DNA of 64,000 nt, from positions 62,001-126,000 of the forward strand of contig NZ_MJEI01000099.1 in the NCBI RefSeq assembly GCF_002095395.1. Reading direction: 5' to 3'. Origin of the DNA: Williamsia sp. 1135 (GTDB taxonomy: Bacteria > Actinomycetota > Actinomycetes > Mycobacteriales > Mycobacteriaceae). Both the position numbers and the translations under genes were made by a program. This document shows, in pieces, positions 1 to 9,256 of the stretch (its first letter is position 1; the number at the start of each line of letters is the position of its first letter). Below the pieces are notes generated by a model. The model saw nothing but the letters and a program-made list of their open reading frames with translations. It was not told where the DNA came from and ran no database searches.

Positions 1-2225
1 CTCTCGGAAGTCTTGCCGGAAGGGGTGGTGTCGACAGAGGTGGGGTCGGTGTCGTCGGAGTCGTTGTGCATTCCGTCCACGCGCGGAATCCATTCGAGCC
101 AGCTCGGGAACCACCAGTTCGCCTTGCCCAGGATCTCCATCGTCGACGGGACCAGCAGCAGGCGCACGATGCTGGCGTCGATCAGCACCGCGACCGCCAG
201 CCCGACGCCGAGGATCTTCAGGCTGCGGTCGGGCAGGAAGGCCAGCGAGAGGAAGACGCAGATCATGATGAGGGCCGCGCAGGTGATGACCCGCGCCGTG
301 CTGGCCAGACCCTCCGCCACCGACGTGGTTGCATCGCCGGTCTTCTCGTACCGCTCTTTGATCCGGGACACCAGGAACACCTCGTAGTCCATCGCCAGCC
401 CGATGGCCGTGACGAACAGCATCATCGGTACCCAGCTGTCGATCGGGCCCGCCCGTCCGACACCGAATATCGATGCACCCCAGCCCCACTGGAAGATCGC
501 CACGATGACGCCGTACGCGGCACCGAGGGAGAGCACGTTGACGATCACGGCCTTGACCGGGACGACGATCGACCGGAATGCCAGGACCAGGAGCAGGAAT
601 GCTGCCGCGAGCACGGCCGCGATCGACCACGGGAGCAGATCCAGGGTGACCTCCGCGTAGTCGATGGAACCAGCGGTGATACCTGTGATCTGCACCGACA
701 CATCCGAATTCGGTCCGAGCGAGTCGGGGATGATCTCCGATCGCAGCCGATTGACGAGATCGGTCGTCGCCTCGTCCTGTGGTCCGCCCTTCGGGATCAC
801 CGTCATCACCGCGATCTCCGACCCATCGGTGACGCCGACCGGAACGACCGGGGTGACGCCGCTGTCGATGACGTCGGGATCGGCGGCTATACGTTCGGAG
901 AGAGTGTTGAGCGTCGCGGCGGGGTCACTGCCCTCCGGGTATTTCGCCACGACGATCAGAGGGCCGTTCGCCCCGATCCCAAATCCTTCGGTGACGTAGT
1001 CGTACGCGACTCGTGTGGTCGCTTCCGTCGACCGGTTGCCGGCATCGGAGAAGCCCAACCGCATCTGGAATGCCGGTATCGAGAGGATCACCAGGACCAG
1101 CACGGCGCCGATCACCCCGACCCAGGGCCGCTGCTGGATCTTCTGACTCCACTTCTGCGCCCAGACCCCCTCCAGCGCGCGATCGGGATCCTTGCCGCGG
1201 CGTTTGCGCAGCCAGTGCAGAGACAGTCGGTTCACTCGGGTGCCGATGACCGAGAGCAGGGCCGGGAGCAGCGACATCGAGGCGACCAGCGTGCCGAGAA
1301 TGCCGATGATCGCGGCAAAGGTGAGCGCGGGACCGAGTTCTCCGCCGGAGATGAGGATGCCGCACATCGCGATGATGACGGTGCATCCGGCGAACAGCAC
1401 TGAACGGCCGGCACGTTGCATCGCGACTGTCACAGCCCGTTCGGGGTCGAGCCCCTCGTGCAGACCTGACCGGAAGCGGGTGACGATCAGCAACGCGTAG
1501 TCGATCCCCACGCCGATGCCGAGGATCAACGTCACCGAGATCGCAAAGTTCGGAATGTTCATGAAGTTCTGGACGATGAACAATATCGACGCCCCGACCC
1601 CGACCCCGAACAGCGCCGACAGGATCGGGAGACCGGCTGCCACGACCGATCCGAAAGCGACGAGCAGAATGATGAGCGCGAGTAGCACTCCCACGCCCTC
1701 GGCAGCCCCGCTCGGCGGTTGCTCGTCGAAGCGGGGATCGCTGAACTCGACTCCGACGCCGGGTATCTCGGTCTTGTCAGCGATCGTCTTGATGCTGTCG
1801 ACGCGATCTTGCACCTCGGAGTCTGTGCCGGTGCCGAGGTCGAGGGTGGTCACCGATATCCGGCCGTCCTGCGAGATCTGCGCGCCGGGCGCATAGGGAT
1901 CGCCGACGGTGACGTCGGGCGAGGAACCCCTGATCTCGTTGACCAAGCTGTTCACGGCCTGCGTGACCTCCGGATTGCGGACGCCGCCGGGTACCGCCGG
2001 GACCGCTGCGATGACGATTTGTCCGGCCGTCGCCTCGTCGCCTTGCCCGGCGTTTTCGAGTAGCTGGCCGGCCTTGCCCGACTCTGTCCGGAGGTCGTTG
2101 GTGAAGGTTGTCGTGGTGGGGCCCGCCCACATTGTCGCCGCCGCGATGGCCGCGATGAGGACCACCACCCAGGCCCCGATGACAGACCAGCGCCTGCGAA
2201 TGATGAATGCGATGTAACGGTCCAT
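1..2225 (-). CDS. MMPL/RND-family membrane transporter (3' end outside window)
   Basis: The frame is open from the ATG at 2225 leftward through position 1, so about 741 residues are visible and the C-terminus is missing. The protein starts MDRYIAFIIRRRWSV, has an N-terminal membrane segment, a large extracytoplasmic loop, a membrane bundle containing GIGVGIDYALLIVTRFR, a second loop, and a second bundle with the matching AMAMDYEVFLVSRIKERYE. This duplicated half-structure with the GxxxDY signature is typical of actinobacterial MMPL proteins, which export lipids or drugs by the proton-motive force. The visible tail (SDDTDPTSVDTTPSG) is acidic and low in complexity, so the end is probably close. 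A strong inverted repeat lies just upstream. The substrate cannot be told. Confidence 0.93.
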   Translation of the reverse strand, partial: MDRYIAFIIRRRWSVIGAWVVVLIAAIAAATMWAGPTTTTFTNDLRTESGKAGQLLENAGQGDEATAGQIVIAAVPAVPGGVRNPEVTQAVNSLVNEIRGSSPDVTVGDPYAPGAQISQDGRISVTTLDLGTGTDSEVQDRVDSIKTIADKTEIPGVGVEFSDPRFDEQPPSGAAEGVGVLLALIILLVAFGSVVAAGLPILSALFGVGVGASILFIVQNFMNIPNFAISVTLILGIGVGIDYALLIVTRFRSGLHEGLDPERAVTVAMQRAGRSVLFAGCTVIIAMCGILISGGELGPALTFAAIIGILGTLVASMSLLPALLSVIGTRVNRLSLHWLRKRRGKDPDRALEGVWAQKWSQKIQQRPWVGVIGAVLVLVILSIPAFQMRLGFSDAGNRSTEATTRVAYDYVTEGFGIGANGPLIVVAKYPEGSDPAATLNTLSERIAADPDVIDSGVTPVVPVGVTDGSEIAVMTVIPKGGPQDEATTDLVNRLRSEIIPDSLGPNSDVSVQITGITAGSIDYAEVTLDLLPWSIAAVLAAAFLLLVLAFRSIVVPVKAVIVNVLSLGAAYGVIVAIFQWGWGASIFGVGRAGPIDSWVPMMLFVTAIGLAMDYEVFLVSRIKERYEKTGDATTSVAEGLASTARVITCAALIMICVFLSLAFLPDRSLKILGVGLAVAVLIDASIVRLLLVPSTMEILGKANWWFPSWLEWIPRVDGMHNDSDDTDPTSVDTTPSGKTSE

Positions 2226-2288
2226 GTCGTGCTCCCCGGGCAGTGGTCGAGTGGACGTCTCTCATCATTGCCCTGTTCGGAGGGCAGC

Positions 2289-2312
2289 GATATCAGGATT
2301 GACCCTGATATC
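2289..2312. promoter_or_regulatory. Perfect inverted repeat upstream of the MMPL gene
   Basis: GATATCAGG at 2289-2297 and CCTGATATC at 2304-2312 form perfect 9-base arms around a 6-base spacer. The site sits about 65 bases upstream of the MMPL start and looks like an operator for a dimeric TetR or MarR-type repressor. No regulator gene lies next to it inside the window, so the cognate protein is unknown. Confidence 0.55.
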
Positions 2313-2518
2313 TCCCTGAACTCATCGGTGCGTCAACGGTAGACCCGCACAACGTCCGATGTCTGCCCCTTGTCGTGTTCGTGTCCATCTATCGGGGGAC
2401 AAGGGCGTGTCATCCGACAGAACCCCTGATCAGCGGGTACTCGTCCATCAATTCCGGACGCATTGTTGTCTCATCGCCGCAACATGAGGTGAACAACCAC
2501 TCGAGACAAGGAACGATA

Positions 2519-2966
2519 ATGAACGCCTCGCAGCTCACCCTCTCCCAGACTCGCCTTCGCACCCGGGTTGCCGGCGCGGGTGCGGCTCACGCCGGAACGG
2601 TGCCGGTGACCAATCCTCCCGAGCCTTCGATCGCCATGACGATCACCAACCACACCGACAAGACCGAATACCTCGGAGACTCGGGCCCCAACGGTGGCCA
2701 GTGGGTCCAGGCCCCCAAGCACGAACTCGCACCGGGTGCGTCGGAGACCGTCGTCGCGGTCGCGCCGGGTCAGACCTCACTGACGGTCAACGTGAACTAT
2801 CACGTCGGGTTGTTCGGGCCGACCGCCGATACTCGATCGAGAACATGGCAGCAACACCAACTTGATCAACACCGGGGTCTACAACAACAACGTCGGCCAC
2901 TACATTGTTGACGCCAACATGGCGTCGTCCTTCCCGAACGCCAACGTCGTCTACGATCTGGTCTGA
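2519..2966 (+). pseudogene. Small probably exported protein, frameshifted twice
   Basis: The reading starts at ATG 2519 (MNASQLTLSQTRLRTRV) and gives a Thr/Asn/Gly-rich beta-type sequence (MTITNHTDKTEYLGDSG) to about 2827. The coding signal then moves to a second frame (RYSIENMA, about 2827-2849) and to a third (NTNLINTGVYNNNVGHYIVD to the TGA at 2964-2966). Adding one base at each junction would restore a protein of about 149 residues. The N-terminus keeps an AHAG-type cleavage site but lacks a hydrophobic core, as if part of a signal peptide were deleted. I do not recognise the family. It may be a decayed gene or contain sequencing errors. Confidence 0.55.
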
Positions 2967-2990
2967 CTCGCGGAGCAGCGCCGCGGCGGT

Positions 2991-3025
2991 GGTGCTGCCG
3001 CCCAGCCCATCTGGGCGGCAGCACC
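2991..3025. terminator. Strong hairpin, likely terminator
   Basis: GGTGCTGCCGCCCAG (2991-3005) pairs perfectly with CTGGGCGGCAGCACC (3011-3025) over a 5-base loop, 25 bases after the stop of the small exported protein. Only a weak T-rich stretch follows, as is common in high-GC actinobacteria. It can also serve the leftward direction, but the next leftward gene begins far away at 2225. Confidence 0.6.
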
Positions 3026-3128
3026 ATGCGGTTTTACACTATGGAGTTGTCAAAGAAGCATGCGCGGTCCCGACGTTGGTCGGGTGCGGCAGGAATTGAA
3101 AAAAGACTATGGGGTCGAGGGGTAGGGG

Positions 3129-4343
3129 TCAGGCCGCGAGTGTCATGGTCCGGCGGTTGTAGGCAGGCAAGGGTCTTCGCAGCGGATCTACATCAGCCGG
3201 CGGAATCAACCACGGATGGCCATCGCTACCCATCTCGATCTCCCACTCGGTGTAATGGATTGCGCGATGGCAGGTTCGGCACAACAAGCATCCATTTCCG
3301 ACCGTGGTGGTACCGCCGTTCGACCAGTAGATGATGTGGTGGCAGTCTGACCAACCGGCGGGTGCCCCGCACTTGATGCAGCACGTGTCGCGAATGATGA
3401 TGGCTTTACGGACAAGTCCTGTGAACAGGCGTTTCGGCGGGCTCAAGTCGATCGGCACCTCCTGGCCGTCCAGGGTGATCGAGCTGATGGTCGAGTCACA
3501 CGCCAGCATGGCGGCGGTGGCTTCGGTGATCGGACCCATCCACTCGAGCGACGCCCGGTTCGGATGGTCGGCCGGCACCGATACATTGACCTCGGTCCGC
3601 GGCGCCGAAATGAACCCATCCCCGCCGCCCCCACCGCAATCGAGCAACTGGTGAAACGCGTCCGCCCGGATCTGTGTCTTGCTCCGCGGATCCTTAGAAC
3701 CATCAGGCTGGGGCCGAGGTTTACTCCAGAAGCTCAGTGCCGAGTGCACCTTCTCGGCGATCTGCGCGTCCACATCGAACCGGCCGACCAGGCGACCTTC
3801 ATTGACCTCGAAGTCAAAACTGTTGAGCGAAGGATCTTCTGCCGGCGGGGGGCCGCCGGTGTCGTCTGCGATCTGATTGCCCAGTCCGCGAGCGGTCTTC
3901 TCGACTTCTGCCGGTGGTGCGCCGGAGATAACGTGAGACAGGAGAGTGCTCTCGTACCCAGATCGTTCCTCCGTCGTTACTCCCACCTCGGAGCGTCCAT
4001 CGATATGATGAAGTCCCTTGACGATCGCGTCGACGTGCTCGGTCGAGAGGAATCCATCTCGAAAATATCCGGCTGTGCGATCGAGGTTCACCAGGCCGGT
4101 GCCCACCCGTACCCAGCGGGCAGCCGCAGACGGCGCAGCACCATTGGCTTGCAACAACTTTGACGTGGTCGAGCCCGCCTCCCGCGCGACACCCAGCCTT
4201 TCCATCACCGCAGCGCACACCGACAACTGATGCTCCGTCGCATTACGCAACGTGATCAGATCCTTCACCAGCCGCAGTACACCCGCCGAATCATCAGGCA
4301 CCTTCAGCTCAATCAGAGCGTCGACCGAATCGAGAACGTTCAT
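3129..4343 (-). CDS. DUF222 / HNH endonuclease domain protein (13E12 repeat type)
   Basis: This 404-residue protein has an N-terminal helical DUF222 region (about residues 1-270) and a C-terminal HNH nuclease motif with zinc-type cysteines: CCIKCGAPAGWSDCHHIIYW followed by GNGCLLCRTCHRAIH. Such proteins are present in many copies in mycobacteria and gordoniae and are thought to be DNA nucleases of mobile origin, with no settled role. I place the start at the ATG at 4343, because GGGAGG lies 8 bases upstream; an upstream in-frame start at 4373 has no such site. The gene stands alone. Confidence 0.9.
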   Translation of the reverse strand: MNVLDSVDALIELKVPDDSAGVLRLVKDLITLRNATEHQLSVCAAVMERLGVAREAGSTTSKLLQANGAAPSAAARWVRVGTGLVNLDRTAGYFRDGFLSTEHVDAIVKGLHHIDGRSEVGVTTEERSGYESTLLSHVISGAPPAEVEKTARGLGNQIADDTGGPPPAEDPSLNSFDFEVNEGRLVGRFDVDAQIAEKVHSALSFWSKPRPQPDGSKDPRSKTQIRADAFHQLLDCGGGGGDGFISAPRTEVNVSVPADHPNRASLEWMGPITEATAAMLACDSTISSITLDGQEVPIDLSPPKRLFTGLVRKAIIIRDTCCIKCGAPAGWSDCHHIIYWSNGGTTTVGNGCLLCRTCHRAIHYTEWEIEMGSDGHPWLIPPADVDPLRRPLPAYNRRTMTLAA

Positions 4344-4585
4344 TGCACAACACCTCCCATGAGAAACCGTCAAGGATCAGTCGGCGGCATCTTCCCGGGA
4401 AGGGGGCATGTATCCAGATTCGTCATCAGTGGGGCCGACTAAGTCCAATGTAACCCGTCGAACGTATGTGCGCAAGGTGTATTTTCGATCAATTCCACTG
4501 ATGTGCAACATCTTTCGACACCCGAACGCTCGGCGCGGATCTGACGATCACAGCGTACCGAAGCCCTCTGACATCAAGAATTCAG

Positions 4586-5188
4586 TCAAGGTCGGGGTAA
4601 GACCAGCCGTAGTGCATGGGCAACGACGGCGTCGAGGTCGTCTCCGAGGTTGCCGTTCAGCCATTCCTGCGCGAGCTCGGCCATCGCCCCGGTGTACATC
4701 GAGGCGCCGACCCGGGCCGCGACCGGATCGGACGCCGGTTTGATGTGTCCGCTCTCGGTCAAGACGACATCGCGCAGCAGGTCCTGGGTGAGCGCACGAC
4801 GCTCGGCCAGCACGGGGTTGGCGCGGGCGTCGGTGAACAGGACGCGTCCTCGTCTCGGGTCGGTGGAGCTGAACCCCAGTACGGCCTTGATGCCGGCGTG
4901 GGTGCGCGCGCGAACAGAAGGGCCGGCTGCGGTGATCGCCCGCTCGACATCTGTCGCGAGATCGAGCGCAACCCGGTCGTAGACGGCTCCCAGGAGTTCG
5001 CCCGTATCGGTGAAGCTCTCGTAGAAGTAACGGGTGTTGAGCTCGCACTCTCGGCACACCGACCGAACGGACAACGCTGCCTCGCCGCCGGATCCGAAGA
5101 GCGCGAACGCTGCGTCGACGAGTAGCGCACGACGTTCTGTGCGGCGGTCGTGCAACGGGACGCCGGCCCATCGGGTGGGGGAGGACAT
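4586..5188 (-). CDS. TetR-family transcriptional regulator
   Basis: This is a 200-residue protein with an N-terminal helix-turn-helix (about residues 15-60: RRALLVDAAFALFGSGG, then LSVRSVCRECELNTRYFYESF) and a helical ligand-binding C-terminus. It is divergent from the MpaB-like oxygenase gene, about 110 bases away, and probably represses it. Its recognition-helix region (LNTRYFYESF) closely resembles that of the TetR at 9361 (LNKRYFYESF), so the two regulators flanking this locus look like paralogues. The start is the ATG at 5188; in-frame GTG codons lie just upstream. Confidence 0.88.
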   Translation of the reverse strand: MSSPTRWAGVPLHDRRTERRALLVDAAFALFGSGGEAALSVRSVCRECELNTRYFYESFTDTGELLGAVYDRVALDLATDVERAITAAGPSVRARTHAGIKAVLGFSSTDPRRGRVLFTDARANPVLAERRALTQDLLRDVVLTESGHIKPASDPVAARVGASMYTGAMAELAQEWLNGNLGDDLDAVVAHALRLVLPRP

Positions 5189-5244
5189 CACCACACCATA
5201 GATCGTTCGGGGTTTCTTCGGTCAAGGTCTGGTCACGGCCGTCT

Positions 5245-5260
5245 CCAGAACCTATTCTGG
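5245..5260. promoter_or_regulatory. Candidate TetR operator
   Basis: CCAGAA (5245-5250) and TTCTGG (5255-5260) form an inverted repeat with a 4-base spacer in the divergent promoter between the TetR gene and the MpaB-like gene. The motif CTGGTCAC occurs twice around it (about 5229 and 5257). This position fits an autoregulatory TetR site, but the repeat is short. Confidence 0.4.
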
Positions 5261-5298
5261 TCACAGACGTAGCCAAACCACCTCGGAGGATTGATCTC

Positions 5299-6297
5299 AT
5301 GTTGCCGGTCTTGCCCCATCAACTAGCCGGTCACTGGCTCAATCAACGCTTCGACGACAACATCCGTAAGAACTACTTCCGCGGAATGGACTTCGCGGGC
5401 CCTGAGGGCGACCCGGGCTGGTTCGGGCCCGGCAGCGCAGTCTGGCACGTGCACTCCCACACGTCGGTGCTGATCTTCGGGCTGCAGTGCGCGTCCTACC
5501 TCGAGCGTCTCGATCCCAGCATTTTCTGGATGGGGATGCACCACTCGCGCCTCGTGGAGAAAGGCGGCGACGGTGAGGCGACCGGCCGACTCGATCCGGC
5601 CGGGATCGCGGTGCGGTTGGGCCACTCGGTGGCGTTCTTCATCGGAACCGCCTACGGGTCGACGGAGACCGCGGAGCGACTGGCACGCACCGTGCGGGCG
5701 ATGCATCACACCATCAAGGGGATTCGCCCCGATGGACTCTCCTACGATGCCGACGATCCCGAATGGTTGCGGTGGAACTACGCCACTGTCGTATGGGGCA
5801 TCGCCACCGCCCACGAGATCTACCATCCGCGCCCGCTGCGAGGCGACGAGTTGGACCAGTACTACGGCGAGTTCGTACGCGTCGGGCATGCGCTGGGCGG
5901 TACTGATCTGCCGACCACCAAGGCCGAGACGCTCGACTGCCTCAAGTCGTACCTTCCCAAGCTCGGCCTGACTCACGGAAACGCGGTGGCCACCGGCATC
6001 AACGTCACCGACCCGTTCCAGGGTGCGGTCGACTGGGCGGTCCGCGACACCATGCCAGGTTGGGCTGCGCAACTGGTGATGTACAAGCCGCCGAATGTCA
6101 TCGAGCGCACCGCCCGTCGCAGCGCAGTCTGGACCTCACTCAACGCCTTGCAGACGGCCATGGGTACTGCACCGGAGTTCACTGCGGCCAAGGCGAGGGT
6201 GGCCGGCGGGACAGCCGTGGCGAACACCTTGCCGACCTACGAGCTCGGCACAGATCCTGTACGCGATCGGGAGACCGTGGAAGCGACCATGGCATAG
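5299..6297 (+). CDS. MpaB/latex-clearing-protein-like oxygenase (DUF2236)
   Basis: This 332-residue protein has the features of the oxygenase MpaB family: a His-rich core (SAVWHVHSHTSVLIFGLQ, GMHHSRL, RAMHHTIKGI) and the conserved NYATVVWGIATAHEIYH segment, with histidines that would bind heme b. The family includes rubber oxygenase Lcp and fungal/bacterial MpaB-type enzymes that cleave isoprenoid or other alkenes. The precise substrate is unknown here. A good GGAGG lies 8 bases before the ATG. It faces the P450-SDR operon tail to tail and is divergent from a TetR gene. Confidence 0.82.
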   Translation: MLPVLPHQLAGHWLNQRFDDNIRKNYFRGMDFAGPEGDPGWFGPGSAVWHVHSHTSVLIFGLQCASYLERLDPSIFWMGMHHSRLVEKGGDGEATGRLDPAGIAVRLGHSVAFFIGTAYGSTETAERLARTVRAMHHTIKGIRPDGLSYDADDPEWLRWNYATVVWGIATAHEIYHPRPLRGDELDQYYGEFVRVGHALGGTDLPTTKAETLDCLKSYLPKLGLTHGNAVATGINVTDPFQGAVDWAVRDTMPGWAAQLVMYKPPNVIERTARRSAVWTSLNALQTAMGTAPEFTAAKARVAGGTAVANTLPTYELGTDPVRDRETVEATMA

Positions 6298-6323
6298 TCG
6301 GATTCATCGTGGTGCGCTGCGCG

Positions 6324-7754
6324 TCAGTTTCGCGTCAGTCGCATGGGCAATCCGTCTGCGGGTGTCGGGCCGGTTCCCCACGTCATCAGTGGGGTGTACG
6401 ACTCCGGGACAGTCCAGGCGAAGTCGAGGAGCATCCTGTGCAGAATCGCCTTCACCGTGAGTCCGGCGAAGTGCAATCCGATGCATTTGTGCGCACCGGC
6501 GCCGAACGGTGACCAGGCGTACCTCTCGAGCTTCTTGAGGGTGGCCGGATCGTCGAATCGGCCGGGGTCGAACACATCCGGTCGGTCCCACCAGGTGTCT
6601 ATTCGCATCGACGTGTGGACGCTCAGCGCGATCTCGGTGCCGCGCGGGATGAAGTGGCCGGCAATACTGGTGTCTGCGGTGGCCTGCCGGAACAGCGTGC
6701 CTGCGGGTGCATACATCCTGAGCGACTCCTTGAATGCGCAGTCGAGAAGATGTGCAGAGTTGAGTTCCTCGATGGACGGTTCTTGGGGGAGGCGGCGCGC
6801 TTGGTTGCGTAGGTTCTGCTGCAGCTCAGGGTCTTTGCCGAGGTGGTACAACAACATCGACAGGGCGATGGTGCTGGTGTCGTGCGCTGCCATGAGCAGG
6901 AAGATCATGTGATTGGTGATGTCATCATCGCTGAACGTGTGTCCCTCCTCCGTCTCGGAGTGGCACAGCACGGTGAAGAGGTCATCGCCGGTTCCTGCGC
7001 GCCGCTCGGTGATCGCACCACGGAAGTAACGTTGCAGTTCGCGTCGTCCTCTGAGGCCGCGGGACCAGCGTCCGGCCGGAAAGGGCTGCCGCACAATGAC
7101 TTGTGCGCCGCCCACCGCGTCGTCGAAAGCGCGCGTGAGAAATCGGGCGGTGGCCCCGTCCGCGGGTTCTCCGACAAACACCTGACTCGCCATTGCGAGC
7201 AGCAGGCGCTTGACCTGGTCGTAGATCAGGATTCGATCTCCCGGTGCCCACGTTGCCAGGGTGTTGTTCACAAGGGGTCGCGTCATGTCGAGATAGCCGA
7301 TGAGTCGTGCACGGGTGAACGCCTGCTGCATGATTCGACGATGAAGGAGGTGTTCGTCGAAGTCGAGCAGCATGAGTCCGCGGTGGAAGAAGGGACCGAT
7401 GACAGGCTTCCAGCCGGCTTCGCTCGAGAAGACCTTTTCCCTGTCGAGCCACACTTCGTGCAGCGCGTCGGGGCTGACCACCGTGACGACCCGAAACCCG
7501 ACTGCACCGGTCCAGAACACCGGCCCGAATCGTCGATACCGATTGCGTCCGAACTCGAGTGGTTCGGCGATACTCTCCAGCGCGTGTCCCAGACCGGGCA
7601 TGCCGTAGCTGCCCATCACCGGCTTGAGGCCGCTGCCGGCGGGAGGCGTCGCCAGCGGTTGTGCCGCGGCCGGATACATCGACGTCACCCGCGCACCGGT
7701 GCGCTGAACTGCGTGAGCGACCGAGGCTCGCGAGAGCAGGTCTGCAGTCTTCAT
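6324..7754 (-). CDS. Cytochrome P450
   Basis: A 476-residue P450 with all diagnostic motifs: the I-helix oxygen-binding AAHDTS, the K-helix ESLR, and the heme-thiolate loop FGAGAHKCIG near residue 430. It is a soluble bacterial-type monooxygenase and needs a separate ferredoxin/reductase, which is not encoded nearby. Its start overlaps the stop of the upstream SDR by four bases, so the two are translationally coupled. With the unknown protein at 8557 they form a three-gene operon read leftward. A lipid or steroid-like substrate is inferred only from the context of an MpaB-like oxygenase and an SDR. Confidence 0.93.
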   Translation of the reverse strand: MKTADLLSRASVAHAVQRTGARVTSMYPAAAQPLATPPAGSGLKPVMGSYGMPGLGHALESIAEPLEFGRNRYRRFGPVFWTGAVGFRVVTVVSPDALHEVWLDREKVFSSEAGWKPVIGPFFHRGLMLLDFDEHLLHRRIMQQAFTRARLIGYLDMTRPLVNNTLATWAPGDRILIYDQVKRLLLAMASQVFVGEPADGATARFLTRAFDDAVGGAQVIVRQPFPAGRWSRGLRGRRELQRYFRGAITERRAGTGDDLFTVLCHSETEEGHTFSDDDITNHMIFLLMAAHDTSTIALSMLLYHLGKDPELQQNLRNQARRLPQEPSIEELNSAHLLDCAFKESLRMYAPAGTLFRQATADTSIAGHFIPRGTEIALSVHTSMRIDTWWDRPDVFDPGRFDDPATLKKLERYAWSPFGAGAHKCIGLHFAGLTVKAILHRMLLDFAWTVPESYTPLMTWGTGPTPADGLPMRLTRN

Positions 7755-8560
7755 GGTGTCGTCGTCCTGTCGAGGTAGGCCTTGCGTTGGCCGGGGTCGA
7801 AAGCGCCGGGTTCTCGTCCCCCGACCAGACGTTTGGCGCCGAGCAGGAGGTTCTCGGGAACTCCCTGCTCGACGAGACCCATGGGGGCCAGCCAGCGTGG
7901 CACCGTGACCTCTGGACGACCGTGGCGGGTGCTGGCGACGATGGCCCGTGCGACGTCCTCGGGTTCCAGGGTCGGCTGGAGTCTCAATGTGACACCGGAC
8001 GTCAGGTCGGTGCGGGTGGCGGCAGGCATCACCGTGGTCAGGGTGACCCCGGTCCCGATCAGCTCGGCGCGGATCGCTCGTGACAACGCAACGACCCCGA
8101 ACTTGGAGGCGCAGTAGGTGGCCATCCCCGGAGTCGACACCTTGCCGGCCATGGACGACACGTTGACGATATGCCCACGCCCACGAGAAATCATGTGAGG
8201 CAGCACAAGCCGGGTTCCGGTGACCACGGCACCAAGATTGATGGCCAGTTCACGGTGCAGCGCGTCCAGACCGTTCTCGACGAACCGCCCCATGAGCTGG
8301 ATCCCGGCGTTGTTCACCGATACGTCGATATCGCCGCCGTCGGCGTTGGCCACCACGAACTCTCGGAAGCTCGACGTGTCGGTCACATCGAGATGGTGCG
8401 AGCGTGCACCGATCTCACCGGCGGTCGCCGTGGCGACGTCGAGGTCGACGTCTCCGATGGTGACGATCGCGCCGCGTGCTGCCATCGCCGCGGCAGTTGC
8501 CTTACCGATGCCGCGTGCCCCGCCCGTCACACCCACTCGGGCACCGTCGAGGTCGATCAC
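7751..8560 (-). CDS. Short-chain dehydrogenase/reductase
   Basis: A 269-residue classical SDR with the NAD(P)-binding TGGARGIG near the N-terminus, the NNAG motif, the catalytic serine in VNVSSMAG, and YCASK. The C-terminal extension (APMGLVEQGVPENLLLG) is longer than in minimal SDRs. It is coupled by four-base overlaps both to the gene before it (8557) and to the P450 after it, so it probably oxidises or reduces the P450 substrate or product. Confidence 0.92.
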   Translation of the reverse strand: MIDLDGARVGVTGGARGIGKATAAAMAARGAIVTIGDVDLDVATATAGEIGARSHHLDVTDTSSFREFVVANADGGDIDVSVNNAGIQLMGRFVENGLDALHRELAINLGAVVTGTRLVLPHMISRGRGHIVNVSSMAGKVSTPGMATYCASKFGVVALSRAIRAELIGTGVTLTTVMPAATRTDLTSGVTLRLQPTLEPEDVARAIVASTRHGRPEVTVPRWLAPMGLVEQGVPENLLLGAKRLVGGREPGAFDPGQRKAYLDRTTTP

Positions 8561-9243
8561 AGCGGGCTACCGATGGGCTGGAGCAAGGCAAAGTGCGCGA
8601 TGAGGCGAACCTCTCCTGACCGCATGGTGAGTAGCGCTCGGCCGAGGTAGACCCCGGGCACGATCTCGACGATCTCGTCGCGGGTTCGCTTGATGGGAAA
8701 GGTTCGAACACTGGGATTCTTGTATGCGGGAACCCCGTAGTCGAGCGCGCGGACCATCACCCTGGGCTCGATGCGGCCCTCCTCGATCGAATGGTCGAAG
8801 TCGAAACCTTCCACTTCGCCGTCGCCCCGACGCAATCCCCGGTACCCGACAGCGACGATCGGCATCGCCAGGCGAGCGATGGACGCGAGACGGTTGAAGC
8901 CTGTACCGGCCCGGAGATCGAATGTCTTCCCTTGCCAGGTCGGATTGATGCGCATCAGCGGATTGGCCAGGTATGCCTCCGGGATCCCGAAGAGGTTCCC
9001 GACGATGAGGCCCTCGAGTTTGCCGTCGGGACCGTCTGGTGCCGTGCCTTCGCCGAAGAGGATCCTCAACGCAGGCAGATCGTTTCGATCACCGAGTTCC
9101 TTGATGTACTGCCAGGTCGCGGCCCGTGCGACTGTGGGGCGGGTCTGAGCCAACCCGCGCAGTTCGACGAGCATCGCGGTGACTGCCGAAGCTTCTCGCT
9201 CGGCCGCTATAGGTGAGTCGACCTGCTGCGTTGGTGCAGACAT
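8557..9243 (-). CDS. Conserved protein of unknown function, first gene of the P450 operon
   Basis: A 228-residue protein with no signal peptide or membrane segment. The start is the ATG at 9243, preceded by GGAGG; open frame extends upstream but runs into the operator palindrome. The middle (GKLEGLIVGN, PTWQGKTFDLRAGTG) alternates Gly and aromatic residues in the manner of lipid-binding calycin/GXWXG-type proteins, but this is a weak resemblance. It heads the operon with the SDR and P450 and is divergent from a TetR regulator. No function is assigned. Confidence 0.7.
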   Translation of the reverse strand: MSAPTQQVDSPIAAEREASAVTAMLVELRGLAQTRPTVARAATWQYIKELGDRNDLPALRILFGEGTAPDGPDGKLEGLIVGNLFGIPEAYLANPLMRINPTWQGKTFDLRAGTGFNRLASIARLAMPIVAVGYRGLRRGDGEVEGFDFDHSIEEGRIEPRVMVRALDYGVPAYKNPSVRTFPIKRTRDEIVEIVPGVYLGRALLTMRSGEVRLIAHFALLQPIGSPL

Positions 9244-9256
9244 CGGGAAACCTCCG

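Noticed and set aside
66-1403. A 445-codon open frame on the plus strand inside the MMPL region
   Set aside because: It is antisense to the MMPL gene, rich in Arg, Asp and His as expected from a GC-rich shadow frame, and has no recognisable domain.
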